A stretch of DNA of 64,000 bases. It comes from Bacillus thuringiensis. GTDB taxonomy: Bacteria; Bacillota; Bacilli; Bacillales; Bacillaceae_G. This document shows, in pieces, positions 47,759 to 56,205 of this stretch (positions are counted from its first letter, which is position 1; each line of letters starts with the position of its first letter). The position numbers and the translations under genes were made by a program. Location: assembly GCF_014932895.1 (NCBI RefSeq), contig NZ_JACYOF010000018.1:1-64000 (forward strand). The letters run 5' to 3'. Below the pieces are notes generated by a model. The model was given only the letters and a program-made list of their open reading frames with translations, had not been told where the DNA came from and searched no databases.

Positions 47759-47815
47759 TTAGGTTGCACAACTTTTTCCAAGTAATCTATTTGCATGTTG
47801 TTTCAGTTGCCTTGA

Positions 47816-47836
47816 ATATAGTGAAACTTTAATCAG
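47816..47836 (+). repeat. bcr-type repeat, copy E (5' stub)
   Basis: ATATAGTGAAACTTTAATCAG corresponds to the first 21 bases of the repeat with one change; the rest is absent. Confidence 0.5.
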
Positions 47837-48013
47837 CCCTTCAGAAGTTTTAACACAGCCTCTTTATACGATGATGTAAATCCTTCATATTATATATTCG
47901 TTCATTTATTTCTATGTTTTCTATACATACGAATCATTCTAGCTTTAATTACATTTACTGAAAAAATCCGCATTCTTTTATATGCAAAAATCACATCTTT
48001 TTCAAATGAAAGC

Positions 48014-48051
48014 AAAAACAGAAATCTAGCAAAATGCTAAATTTCTGTTTT
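48014..48051 (-). terminator. Terminator after prsA
   Basis: AAAACAGAAAT/ATTTCTGTTTT stem with inner CTAGC/GCTAA pairing, 12 bp past the leftward stop. Confidence 0.85.
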
Positions 48052-48063
48052 CCTCTTTACGTA

Positions 48064-48915
48064 TTATTTCTTATCTAAAAATTCAAATGTATCTTTAAAT
48101 TCTTTATCGTTCACCTTAATATCAGCATCTTTCAATAAATCATTAACTACTTGCTGTTTCCATTTACCTGTCGTATCTTGTAGTCTTTGTTGTTCTAAAT
48201 CTTTACGAATCTTATCCTTCACTTCATCAAATGGCTTCAATTCTTTTTTATCGGTCACTTTAATAATATGGTAACCGTAAGATGTTTTAACTGGCTCACT
48301 TACTTGCCCTACATCTAATTTATACGCAGCTTCCTCAAATTCTTTCACAGTTTGTCCAGGAGCAAAACCTGCTATTTCTCCTCCTTGTTCCTTTGAACTA
48401 GTATCTTCTGAGTATTGCTTCGCTAAAGCTGCAAAATCTTCACCATTATTCACTTTCTCTTTTACTTCTTTAGCGGTTTTTTCATCTTTTACTAAAATGT
48501 GACTTACCTTCATTTCTGGTTTATAGTTATCTTTTACATCTTTTTCTGTGACAGTCGCTTTAATCGCTTTCTCAAATGCAATTTCTGGTTTCATTTTTTC
48601 TTTCAATTCATCTTCATTTTTCAATCCAACTTGCTCTAAAGTCGCTTTAAAATTATCACCCATTTTATCTTTTGCTTCTTTTACTTGTTTTGTTGCTTCC
48701 TCATCTGAAACTTTATATTTATCTAGCAACGCCTTACTTAACACCATTTGGTATAAAGTACTTTCTCCATATTTTTGTCTTAATTCTTTACTTAACTCTT
48801 TCTCTGTAACGTTTCCTACTTTTGATGTTACTACGTTTTCTGAGGAACCACATGCAGATAATGCCAGTACCACACATGAAATAATTATTCCCAAAAATAG
48901 CTTTTTCTTTTTCAA
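48064..48915 (-). CDS. prsA: Foldase lipoprotein PrsA (parvulin-type PPIase), PrsA3-like
   Basis: Membrane-anchored extracellular chaperone that helps exported proteins fold (283 residues). I use TTG 48915 as start (site GAGGT); the 10-codon extension to 48945 lacks one. Lipoprotein signal with lipobox LSAC (lipidated Cys near residue 22). The parvulin domain runs from MKVSHILVKDEKTAKEVKEK near 134 to YGYHIIKVTDKKE. Flanking helical chaperone regions are rich in Lys and Glu. The sequence closely resembles B. anthracis PrsA3 as I remember it. Monocistronic, with a palindrome in the promoter region. Confidence 0.93.
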   Translation of the reverse strand: MKKKKLFLGIIISCVVLALSACGSSENVVTSKVGNVTEKELSKELRQKYGESTLYQMVLSKALLDKYKVSDEEATKQVKEAKDKMGDNFKATLEQVGLKNEDELKEKMKPEIAFEKAIKATVTEKDVKDNYKPEMKVSHILVKDEKTAKEVKEKVNNGEDFAALAKQYSEDTSSKEQGGEIAGFAPGQTVKEFEEAAYKLDVGQVSEPVKTSYGYHIIKVTDKKELKPFDEVKDKIRKDLEQQRLQDTTGKWKQQVVNDLLKDADIKVNDKEFKDTFEFLDKK

Positions 48916-48965
48916 TTCAAATACCTCACTTTTATCATTATGCAAAGTAACTATACACCGTTATT

Positions 48966-48987
48966 GTGAAAACAGTGTGTTTTCCAC
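48966..48987 (-). promoter_or_regulatory. Imperfect palindrome upstream of prsA
   Basis: GTGAAAACAGTGTGTTTTCCAC: arms GTGaAAAC and GTTTTcCAC flank AGTGT. It lies 51 bp before the TTG start and could be an operator. The binding protein is not known. Confidence 0.4.
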
Positions 48988-49113
48988 ATGTAATTCATTT
49001 CATTTGAATCGAGTATGTACCATATTTTTTATCTACCAATATTAAAAGTCTTCTCACTATTTATTAATGAGAAAAATCTTTACGAATTCCTCAAAAACAT
49101 TTAAGTAATATGG

Positions 49114-50106
49114 TTATTTAATGATTAAATATTTTTCCGGTATCCAACTACTTTGTCCGATATCTACTGCATTTTTTAGTCTTCCCCACACACGGAAAGA
49201 TTGTGAGCCATCTATATTTCCTTTATAATTAATACATTCAGGCTCTTCGTAATAATTCACTCCGTACCCGACAGGATATTTTGAAGAAGCATAATACCAT
49301 TTCACATCAAAATGTTTTAAATATGCCCACTGCTTATCATTCCCTAAGCAAATCATATCTTTATTGCCCCCTCCCCAATAGCCATTTAAGATTAAATACG
49401 GGATTTTCTTAGTGATTGCACCTGTAAACTGAGGATTTTCAGGATTTTCATATAAATTTATACCATATCCATCAGGATATTTTGAAACTGCAATACCAAT
49501 TGATTGCTGTATATCCACTACATGAGATTGATTTTCTTGATTCGAACCTATAAACCAGGAAAGTGACTTATTTCCAATTAATTGATTTAAATCACATTTG
49601 CCGATCCCAGGAACATTACCCGAATCCGTATATTGCCAAATATCACACAGATATGCTGGCTTATTCCCTCCATAACGAGGGATCCATACAAAATCAGCAT
49701 CAATATTACGCGCTCCAAACGATACATACGTATGATGCCCTACATATAAACCTACTTTTTTCGCACCTAAACGACGCAATTCATCTATAAACACTTGTGT
49801 CCCACCCTGCATATCTACCATCGTTTTGACTTCAACATCCGCCACCCAAAACTTAGCAGATTTATCGCCACGATTCCAAAAGTCTTGTGCCTCTTTCTTT
49901 GCATCTGCAATAGAAATAAAACGGCAAAATGCATAATTACCAAATGGAATACTGTGCTTCTTCATTTCATTCACATAATTTTGATACATAAAATCCACCG
50001 TATTTGAGCCATCTTGAACTCTAGCGATAACTAAATCTAGTTGAGGTGCTGCAACTTTCCAATTAATAGTTCCATTCCACTTTGAAATATCAACTATATA
50101 ACCCAT
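49114..50106 (-). CDS. GH25 lysozyme with two C-terminal repeats
   Basis: Peptidoglycan muramidase of 330 residues without a signal peptide, as in phage-type or spore-associated lysozymes. The GH25 barrel opens with [13 protein letters not shown] (Asp6) and has the catalytic FWVADVEV (Asp90, Glu92); IWQYTDSG closes it near residue 175. The C-terminal 120 residues hold two repeats of about 65 residues, each with SKYPxGYGxNxYE and PExxxxxG, likely a wall-binding module. Ribosome site AAGGAG. It is solitary and no holin is nearby. Confidence 0.92.
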   Translation of the reverse strand: MGYIVDISKWNGTINWKVAAPQLDLVIARVQDGSNTVDFMYQNYVNEMKKHSIPFGNYAFCRFISIADAKKEAQDFWNRGDKSAKFWVADVEVKTMVDMQGGTQVFIDELRRLGAKKVGLYVGHHTYVSFGARNIDADFVWIPRYGGNKPAYLCDIWQYTDSGNVPGIGKCDLNQLIGNKSLSWFIGSNQENQSHVVDIQQSIGIAVSKYPDGYGINLYENPENPQFTGAITKKIPYLILNGYWGGGNKDMICLGNDKQWAYLKHFDVKWYYASSKYPVGYGVNYYEEPECINYKGNIDGSQSFRVWGRLKNAVDIGQSSWIPEKYLIIK

Positions 50107-50228
50107 TACAATTCAACTCCTTTTTTATTATCATATTCAAGGATCGTTTTAGAGTAAGCCTCCCCTGCTTAATACTAACTATCTATAATATAAATAAGAA
50201 GAAATCTTTATTTTTTTGAAATATATAA

Positions 50229-50396
50229 TCATTTTTTAAATACTTCTTTCAATTTCATCTCTAATTCATATAAGTATTCAGGTGTAAACATATTAATTTG
50301 TTTAAAAACGATTTTTCTGGTGATTGGTGACAATAGAAAAAATCTTCTATATTTCCTATGTTCATTTCCCTGTACGTAGAAAACACATATATATAC
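50229..50396 (-). pseudogene. Possible remnant of a small gene
   Basis: A 56-codon open stretch without a start codon or ribosome site encodes a protein-like sequence (HRKYRRFFLLSPITRKIVFK, then TPEYLYELEMKLKEVFKK) ending in TGA. A stop precedes it in frame. It looks like the end of a decayed gene. Family not recognised. The surrounding 500-bp gap also has a degenerate repeat-like piece near 50489-50535. Confidence 0.35.
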
Positions 50397-50488
50397 GAAC
50401 TATATTTTCGGAACATTCCATCACTTGTTCTTTATTTAATTTCTATCCGTAATCCACGGTTTCATATGTCATCTAGTCTATTTAACAT

Positions 50489-50535
50489 TCAGTAAAACTA
50501 TATTCATTGAAAGTTTTACCACTGATTGCTAGCCG
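50489..50535 (+). repeat. Possible highly degenerate bcr-type fragment (copy F)
   Basis: CAGTAAAACTATATTCATTGA resembles the start of copy A (GTGAAACTTTATTCATTGA), followed by CACTGATTGCTAGCC, like CACTGATTATCAGCC of copy D. Likeness is partial. Confidence 0.3.
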
Positions 50536-50569
50536 ATACATTTTGGTACAAAATAATATTAATACATAG

Positions 50570-50606
50570 AAAAAAGACATTTTCGATTATTGAAAATGTC
50601 TTTTTT
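50570..50606 (-). terminator. Terminator after the amber-split gene
   Basis: AAAAAAGACATTTTC/GAAAATGTCTTTTTT stem, directly after the final stop at 50610. Confidence 0.88.
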
Positions 50607-50609
50607 ACC

Positions 50610-51200
50610 TTAATAAAACAACTTTGGTGCTAAATCTGTATTTTGTAATTGTTGATTTTCACTGCTCATAACGCAACTTTTGGAAAATAGAATTGGGATA
50701 TCACAGATCTCATCCTGTATTACATCACGAAATACGTTTGCAGCAACATCTGTAAACGTTTGACATAGATTTGAAATATCGTCGTTAAAAAATTGAATCA
50801 CTTCCGCTTTAAAAACCGGAAAGACAACATTTGGTCCACCAGGGAACTAAGGCTGTACCACAACTTGATCAAAATAAGGATTATTTTCTAGTGCTACTAG
50901 AAATAAATGTGCAATTTCAAATGCATCTAGTGGACAAGAAATTGGATTTACAATTTCATTTTCATTATTAGTTACAATAACTGTCACACTTACATTCCCA
51001 AATTGTACAGAAGATTTTAGAAGCGTTGCTAACGCTATCGCTTTTTCATTACTTAACGCATGCACTAAAATAATAAAATTCCCGCCAACTGGAATAAGTG
51101 GACCAACTGTAACAGTTGGATCAGCACCTATTGAATTTTTTAATTCATTAAAATATGTGATCCACGGTGGTGAAAGCTGAGCTTGTACATTTTCTTGCAT
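50610..51200 (-). pseudogene. Gene split by an in-frame TAG codon
   Basis: From ATG 51200 (GAGGGGG upstream) 117 codons run to TAG at 50847-50849. The same frame then continues without a start through FPGGPNVVFPVFKAEVIQFF and 60 more codons to 50610, immediately before a terminator. The first part is beta-rich (TVTVGPLIPVGGNFIILVHA). Composition and frame are continuous across the TAG, so this was one protein of about 196 residues. The first ORF alone could still be made. Neighbours suggest a spore-associated protein, but the family is not recognised. Confidence 0.65.
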
Positions 51201-51458
51201 TCTTTTATACTACCCCCTCATGCAATTCTTATTACCACAATATGAAACAAAATAAAAAATACATTAGATATATTAATTATGTTAATTAACTATCTTTGGC
51301 GTTCTCAGTTTTTTCTACATATCTTTAAGTACTTATACCACTATGAAATTCTATATAATTATCAAGTTCACTAAAATTTCATATTATATTTATACGTCTT
51401 TATAATCATACGAATCAAAAAGTGAAGTATATAATACTCAATATTAGGAGCTGATTTC

Positions 51459-51653
51459 ATGAACAAAAGACCTATCGTGTTCAAAGTTCCACCAAATTCA
51501 AAGTTAAAAGTTACATTTTTCGGTCCTTGCGACGAAGTAATTACAAATATTTCTATAATCAATCAACTTCTCACCCCTAAATGCCAAACTATCACTCAAT
51601 ATCCAAACTATAAGAAATACGAAACTGAAGTGCGATCATTATCCCGTTGTTAA
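51459..51653 (+). CDS. Small protein of unknown function, 64 residues
   Basis: Ribosome site AGGAG eight to nine bases before ATG. MNKRPIVFKVPPNSKLKVTF then FGPCDEVITNISIINQLL; two further cysteines at 46 and 64. Basic tail. Not recognised. An overlapping antisense open frame has no ribosome site. Confidence 0.6.
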   Translation: MNKRPIVFKVPPNSKLKVTFFGPCDEVITNISIINQLLTPKCQTITQYPNYKKYETEVRSLSRC

Positions 51654-51951
51654 TCCACATAGTTCACGATTTTTTACAACTTAGAAACCTCAATAATTTA
51701 GAAAGGAAACGCCTACATTATTAAACTAAAATTACTCATCTAATGATATTCCATTGATAATTTATTGATTCTTTACACGTTTTCATTAAACGATCATATA
51801 TTATCGTATGGAGATTATCCACTCATAAAAACTATCTTTCTGAATGGTTTCATAAAATCTATTTAGTTCCACCCCCTCCAATTAAATAGCACTTTTTAAA
51901 ATTTTTCACGTTAAGTAAGAGTAATAAAAAGACTTATTCTTTGTCATTGAG

Positions 51952-51984
51952 AAAAGAGCTTGATATCCATATCAGGCTCTTTTT
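51952..51984 (+). terminator. Terminator-like hairpin
   Basis: AAAAGAGCTTGATAT/ATATCAGGCTCTTTT stem followed by TCGTTT. It lies 300 bp after the 64-residue gene; the region 51654-51951 shows no supported gene. Confidence 0.65.
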
Positions 51985-52103
51985 CGTTTAAACTGACCTC
52001 TGTTACATTTGTGCACTTATTCAATTTCACTGTTTTATGTCTGTAAATCCATCAATGGACCAACAATATTTTTAAATTCTTTATATACCCAAGGAGATCA
52101 AAC

Positions 52104-52196
52104 ATATTCAAATTGCATCCAGCACTACTCATCTTAGGTTTTATTTTGTTTTTATATAGTGTAATCGCCCTAATGTTTTTCTTATCAACATATTAG
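52104..52196 (+). other. Candidate 30-codon membrane peptide with an ATA first codon
   Basis: AAGGAG sits eight bases before ATA, followed by a clean hydrophobic frame (FKLHPALLILGFILFLYSV then IALMFFLSTY) and TAG. If the ATA were ATG this would be a convincing small membrane peptide. The only in-frame normal start nearby (TTG 52113) is 17 bases from the site. Either a rare start or a recently inactivated gene. Confidence 0.4.
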
Positions 52197-52242
52197 CAAC
52201 CCTGCATAAACATATGTTAAATATATAATTTCGATATAGTAA

Positions 52243-52272
52243 AGAAAAAAGCCCGTAATAATACGGACCTTT
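52243..52272 (-). terminator. Terminator after the 46-residue gene
   Basis: On the minus strand GTCCGTA-TTAT-TACGGGC is followed by TTTTTTCTTT. It lies 80 bp past the stop at 52353. Confidence 0.7.
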
Positions 52273-52352
52273 ATGTATTCATGAATTTAAACGTCTTTTC
52301 GTTTTCATTAAACAACTAGCAAAATTACTGCCAAAGGGCTTTCACAACTATA

Positions 52353-52493
52353 TTATTTATTTGTATTACTCTTTTTATTATCCGTAGAAGATCGCAGCCC
52401 TAGCAAATACATTACAGGCAATATTACTAAAAACAAGATAGCACCTAATGATCCCAAAACTGCAGATAATAATTTTGAAATCTTACCTTTCAT
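52353..52493 (-). CDS. Small single-span membrane protein, 46 residues
   Basis: MKGKISKLLSAVLGSLGAIL continues as one hydrophobic helix (LFLVILPVMYLLGL) and ends in a polar Lys/Asn tail. GGAGG lies 13 bases before the ATG, longer than usual, which weakens the start. A leftward terminator follows. Not recognised. Confidence 0.55.
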   Translation of the reverse strand: MKGKISKLLSAVLGSLGAILFLVILPVMYLLGLRSSTDNKKSNTNK

Positions 52494-52613
52494 ACCCTAT
52501 GTTGTACCTCCTTACCATCTTTACCTTCACATTAAATATTATATCCCAAAGTAAGAAACCCCTCACAAATTAAAATATGTTTAATCTATTTGTTTAATCT
52601 TTTAGAAAAACAA

Positions 52614-52636
52614 TAAAAAAACCACCATTTGGTGAG
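52614..52636 (-). terminator. Terminator after the 16-residue open frame
   Basis: CACCAAATGGTG palindrome followed on the minus strand by GTTTTTTT, 41 bp past the stop of the tiny open frame at 52677. Confidence 0.6.
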
Positions 52637-52676
52637 GATCTACATTTAACCTTCAGTAAATTTTTGTTTACCTACT

Positions 52677-52727
52677 TTATTCAATAGGAGAAGGGAATCT
52701 TGCAGCTTCAAAATGTTTCTTTTTCAT
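52677..52727 (-). CDS. Candidate 16-residue peptide
   Basis: MKKKHFEAARFPSPIE with a strong site (GAAAGGAG, 7 bases upstream) and a terminator downstream. Too short to assign. It could be a leader peptide, a truncated gene, or a real micro-protein. Confidence 0.4.
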   Translation of the reverse strand: MKKKHFEAARFPSPIE

Positions 52728-52807
52728 ACTGGTTCTCCTTTCAAAATTATTGCTATACGCTATGTAAGTTAGATTAGAAAAAGCTTGGCCAAGCTATTAT
52801 TATTTTT

Positions 52808-52838
52808 AATAAGGGTGCCCTTTGCTTGCACCCTTATT
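52808..52838 (-). terminator. Terminator after the Gln/Tyr-rich protein gene
   Basis: AATAAGGGTGC/GCACCCTTATT stem with a 9-base loop, 26 bp past the leftward stop. Confidence 0.85.
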
Positions 52839-52863
52839 TATATACAATTTAATTCCTCTGAAT

Positions 52864-53109
52864 TTATAAATTGTATACCGTTCCATATGGAATTGTTGAA
52901 TAAGAACTTCCGTACGGTGTAATATGATGCATCGGGTAAAAATACTCCATGGATGAATAATACGGTTGCATACCTTGCTGCATTTGCTGTTGCATTTGTA
53001 ATGCTTGTTGAACAGCTTGAACTGTACTTTGTGCCCCGCCATATGTGATAGCCGCTGTACCATACGCTGGTCGCATGCCAGCTTGAAAATCAAAACATGA
53101 ATAAAACAT
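52864..53109 (-). CDS. Gln/Met/Tyr-rich small protein, probable spore-surface protein
   Basis: 81 residues from ATG 53109 (GGAAGTGAG upstream; the TTG at 53118 is too close to it). Begins MFYSCFDFQAGMRPAYGTAA, has a helical Gln-rich middle (VQQALQMQQQMQQGMQ) and a Tyr/Pro/Ser-rich tail (YFYPMHHITPYGSSYS). Such composition is common in coat or exosporium proteins, and it lies beside a collagen-like exosporium-type gene. Role inferred; family not recognised. A second overlapping frame is open but lacks a site. Confidence 0.6.
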   Translation of the reverse strand: MFYSCFDFQAGMRPAYGTAAITYGGAQSTVQAVQQALQMQQQMQQGMQPYYSSMEYFYPMHHITPYGSSYSTIPYGTVYNL

Positions 53110-53395
53110 TATTTTCAACTCACTTCCATATAAGTTATTACAAAGTATGTTAGGATTCTTTATTTCAGTGGGTGCTGAAAGCTAATCCACTGCCTATGAT
53201 TGCGGTATCCTATTCATAACCCAGTATTGATTGTATGGCCCAAACGAACATCTCCATTTTGTCGACATATACTTAAAAGAAACAACATTCTTGAATAGTT
53301 TACATTAAACTTATACTCAAAAACACTTTAAATCCAGAAGCGAATATTAGTTATCAAGACGTACTTAACATTAAATTTTTTAAAAGGAGGTATTT

Positions 53396-55480
53396 ATGAA
53401 ATATAATCAAAAATCAAACTCAACAAATTCATGTGAAAAATTCCAATTCCCTTGTTTTATTCCTGTTTCCCCTTGTAATCAAACTAATTGTTGTACACCT
53501 GTTTTTTTCTCAATTTCTCAGCAACAAGAATTATTGCAAATTATAAACCAATTAAACCAAGCTATCCTTTCTTTCTTCACAACACCAAATCCAATAACTA
53601 TACAATCACTCCAATCAGCATTACAGGCGTTACTTGATTTATTAACAGCAGTACAACCAAATACTCCAAATAGAAATTTAGTTATACGAACTATAAATCA
53701 ATTAATCAATTCCTTACCTACCGCATCTCTTACTCAGATCTCGGCACTATTTCAATTTCTATTCCAAAGCTTGTCTTCACTTATTAGTTGTTCAAATATA
53801 TCGGATCCTTTGTTACAACAGACATTCAATTTAATTTTACAAGGAGTACTTAATAGTTCACTATTAAGTACTATTGGACCGACAGGTCCTACAGGGGCGA
53901 CTGGACCTACAGGCCCTTCTGGAACGGGAACTGGGATTCCAGGGCCGACTGGACCGCAAGGAATTCAAGGACCTAAAGGACCACAGGGGCCTCAAGGTGT
54001 CCAAGGAATTCAAGGACCTGAGGGACCTGAAGGAACGCAAGGGCCTCAAGGTGTCCAAGGAATCCAAGGGCCTGAGGGACCTGAAGGACCGACTGGACCT
54101 CAGGGTGTGGAAGGAATTCAAGGGCCTGAAGGACCTGAAGGGCCAACCGGACCTCAAGGTGTGCAAGGTATCCAAGGACCACCTGGACCGCCTGGACCTA
54201 CTGGTTCAGGGACAGGAATGGGAGTTCCCGGACCACCTGGACCTACCGGACCTCAGGGTGTGCAAGGAATTCAGGGGCCTGAAGGACCTGAAGGGCCGGC
54301 TGGACCTCAAGGTGCGCAAGGGATTCAAGGACTCGAAGGACCTGAAGGGCCAATCGGACCTCAAGGTGTGCAAGGGATTCAAGGACCTGAAGGGCCTGAA
54401 GGGCCAATCGGGCCTCAAGGCGTGCAAGGGATTCAGGGACCTGAAGGTGTCCAAGGAATTCAAGGACCACCTGGACCACCTGGGCCATCTGGAGAATGTG
54501 AGTGCCCAACTGGACCTACCGGACCTACTGGGCCAACTGGACCTACCGGACCTACCGTCATCCCTTCATGTAATTTCCTTGTTTATGCTACAAATGCAGG
54601 AGCGATTGATGATCCAACAAATGATACAGTTTCTGTTATTAATTCTGGCACAAATACAGTTGTTGCTACAATTACTGTAGGAAATGCTCCACTTGAAGTA
54701 GCAGTATCGCCTAACGGTACTCGTGCTTATGTTTCAAACATTTTTTCTAATACAGTTTCTGTTATTGATACCGCAACTAACACGGTTATTGCTACCATTC
54801 CTGTTGGAATCAATCCAATTGGTGTAGCTGTTTCTCCAGATAATACAACTGTTTATGTTGGAAACCACGCGAGTAATAATGTTTCTGTCATTAATGCTGC
54901 TACCAATACAGTTACTGCTACTATTCCTGTTGGAATCAATCCACAAGGAATCACATTTACCCCAAATGGTACTCTTGCTTATGTTGCAAATGAATTAAGT
55001 AATACGATTTCAGTTATTAATACTGCTACCAATACAGTTATCGCTACTATCCCTGTCGGCATCCGCCCTAGAATAATTGTCTTTACACCAGATGGCACTC
55101 GTGCTTACGTCACAAATCAAGCTAGTAATACTGTTTCCGTTATTGATACTGGTACTGATACAGTTATTAATACTATTAATGTAGGCGCAGAACCTGTTGG
55201 TATAGCTATTACACCAGATGGCAGCCGTATTTATGTTGTAAATAAAGTTAGCGATAATGTATCGGTAATAAACGTGGCGACAAATACTGTAATTGATACC
55301 ATCCCTGTTTCTCTATCCCCTGATCAAGTAACCATCATACCAGATGGCACTCGTGCCTATGTTACAAATCAAGCTAGCAATACTGTTTCCGTTATTGATA
55401 TTGCTACCAATACAGTTATCGCTACTGTCCCAGTAGGTGTTGCCCCAACTGGTATAGCAACCGGAACTATTTGTGAATGA
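53396..55480 (+). CDS. Collagen-like protein with a C-terminal YVTN beta-propeller
   Basis: 694 residues, likely an exosporium or spore-surface fibre. Residues 1-160 are Cys-rich at the start ([13 protein letters not shown]) then helical and Leu/Gln-rich. Residues 161-386 are a Gly-X-Y collagen domain, mostly [16 protein letters not shown] units, with two short interruptions ([18 protein letters not shown]) and a GPT-rich end. Residues 387-694 hold seven 42-residue YVTN repeats ([20 protein letters not shown]...[13 protein letters not shown]), the number for a closed propeller. Ribosome site AAAAGGAGG. In BclA-type proteins the collagen stalk carries a C1q-like head; here the head is a propeller. 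No signal peptide, as in other exosporium proteins. Terminator follows. Confidence 0.9.
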   Translation: MKYNQKSNSTNSCEKFQFPCFIPVSPCNQTNCCTPVFFSISQQQELLQIINQLNQAILSFFTTPNPITIQSLQSALQALLDLLTAVQPNTPNRNLVIRTINQLINSLPTASLTQISALFQFLFQSLSSLISCSNISDPLLQQTFNLILQGVLNSSLLSTIGPTGPTGATGPTGPSGTGTGIPGPTGPQGIQGPKGPQGPQGVQGIQGPEGPEGTQGPQGVQGIQGPEGPEGPTGPQGVEGIQGPEGPEGPTGPQGVQGIQGPPGPPGPTGSGTGMGVPGPPGPTGPQGVQGIQGPEGPEGPAGPQGAQGIQGLEGPEGPIGPQGVQGIQGPEGPEGPIGPQGVQGIQGPEGVQGIQGPPGPPGPSGECECPTGPTGPTGPTGPTGPTVIPSCNFLVYATNAGAIDDPTNDTVSVINSGTNTVVATITVGNAPLEVAVSPNGTRAYVSNIFSNTVSVIDTATNTVIATIPVGINPIGVAVSPDNTTVYVGNHASNNVSVINAATNTVTATIPVGINPQGITFTPNGTLAYVANELSNTISVINTATNTVIATIPVGIRPRIIVFTPDGTRAYVTNQASNTVSVIDTGTDTVINTINVGAEPVGIAITPDGSRIYVVNKVSDNVSVINVATNTVIDTIPVSLSPDQVTIIPDGTRAYVTNQASNTVSVIDIATNTVIATVPVGVAPTGIATGTICE

Positions 55481-55483
55481 TAT

Positions 55484-55522
55484 AAAGAACAGAGAGGCAT
55501 GAAACATGTCTCTCTGTTCTTT
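55484..55522 (+). terminator. Terminator after the collagen/propeller gene
   Basis: AAAGAACAGAGAG/CTCTCTGTTCTTT stem with a 13-base loop, 4 bp after the stop. Confidence 0.9.
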
Positions 55523-55699
55523 CTTTATTGAGCTCCTTAAACACTTTAAACACATAACTGAACACAAGTAACAGATTTATTAGAATTTATATAATCCCAA
55601 TAAAAAGAGTAACTTATATCCAAAAGGAATAATGTTAAAATTTTTAAATATAGGACATTTTTTATGAGTATCGAAATAGTATGCTATATTCTTTTTTTA

Positions 55700-55799
55700 C
55701 TAAATTTGAACATCCCCTCCGTCATTTCCGTCAGCAACACCAAAAATTCCAAACCCTAAAACAGATAAACCTACGACTTGTACCGATTTTCCTTTTCAT
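55700..55799 (-). pseudogene. Small secreted or membrane peptide gene with a frameshift
   Basis: ATG 55799 has a perfect site (GAGGAGAGATT). Five codons later the expected hydrophobic sequence VQVVGLSVLGFGIFGVADGN then DGGDVQI continues only after a one-base shift, at the bases ATCGG, which would read ATGG in an intact frame. The unshifted frame gives a 22-residue Arg/Trp-rich peptide. The intact form would be about 32 residues, shaped like a signal-type or membrane peptide. Function unknown. Confidence 0.5.
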
Positions 55800-55867
55800 A
55801 ATCTCTCCTCTCTATGTATTTCATGTAAATGTAAATTAAAATATACATATTGTGGATATCAGTCATG

Positions 55868-56025
55868 ATAAAGCGAAACTTTAATCAGTGGGGTTTTGTT
55901 CATCCCCACTGATTATCAGCCCGCACCAATCGGGCTTTTACGGGCAGTTGATCTCTCACCTAACTCCTTTGCTTTACAGCCGAATTTTGAGGTAGGAGTC
56001 TTACTGCCCGTTAATGCGGGATAAA
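55868..56025 (+). repeat. bcr-type repeat, copy D (full length, 158 bp)
   Basis: The most complete copy. ATAAA is found at both ends (55868-55872 and 56021-56025), like a target duplication. Inside: hairpin CAGTGGGG.../...CCCCACTG; a GATTATCAGCCCGCACCAATCGGGCTTTT hairpin (CCCG/CGGG); then CGGGCAGT pairing with ACTGCCCG around a CACCT/AGGTAGGAG arm. The size and structure recall bcr1, the mobile-like repeat of the B. cereus group, but identity was not checked. Confidence 0.85.
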
Positions 56026-56171
56026 AATGCGTCTCTTTTCATGATTACACCTTTATAACCCTATGTATTTCTTAAAATTCAAAAAGTAACTACAAACCAT
56101 CTATATCACAATCTGAGATTATTTTCCTAGTCATCCATATTCACCAGCTCCCGGTAATTCCTTTACAAAAT

Positions 56172-56196
56172 AAAAAAGCAGCTGTTAGGCTACTTT
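56172..56196 (-). terminator. Terminator after the 92-residue gene
   Basis: On the minus strand AAAGTAGC-CTAACA-GCTGC is followed by a T-run; it lies 10 bp past the stop at 56206. Confidence 0.65.
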
Positions 56197-56205
56197 AAAT
56201 TCATT

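Noticed and set aside
51371-51562. Antisense 63-codon frame opposite the 64-residue gene
   Set aside because: No ribosome site, while the plus-strand frame has AGGAG in place.
51810-51890. Possible GTG-started 23-codon frame on the minus strand (GGAGGGGGTGG)
   Set aside because: The ribosome site would overlap the start codon; no terminator or conservation evidence.
52806-53093. 95-codon frame overlapping the Gln/Tyr-rich gene
   Set aside because: No ribosome site and it runs through the terminator; the other frame fits both signals.
53870-54560. Long open frames in other frames and on the other strand of the collagen region
   Set aside because: They arise from the periodic Gly-X-Y codons; only one frame has a ribosome site, start and sensible ends.
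56145-56200. Minus-strand stretch reading VKELPGAGEYG
   Set aside because: Eleven codons without a start, lying across a terminator; too short to support.
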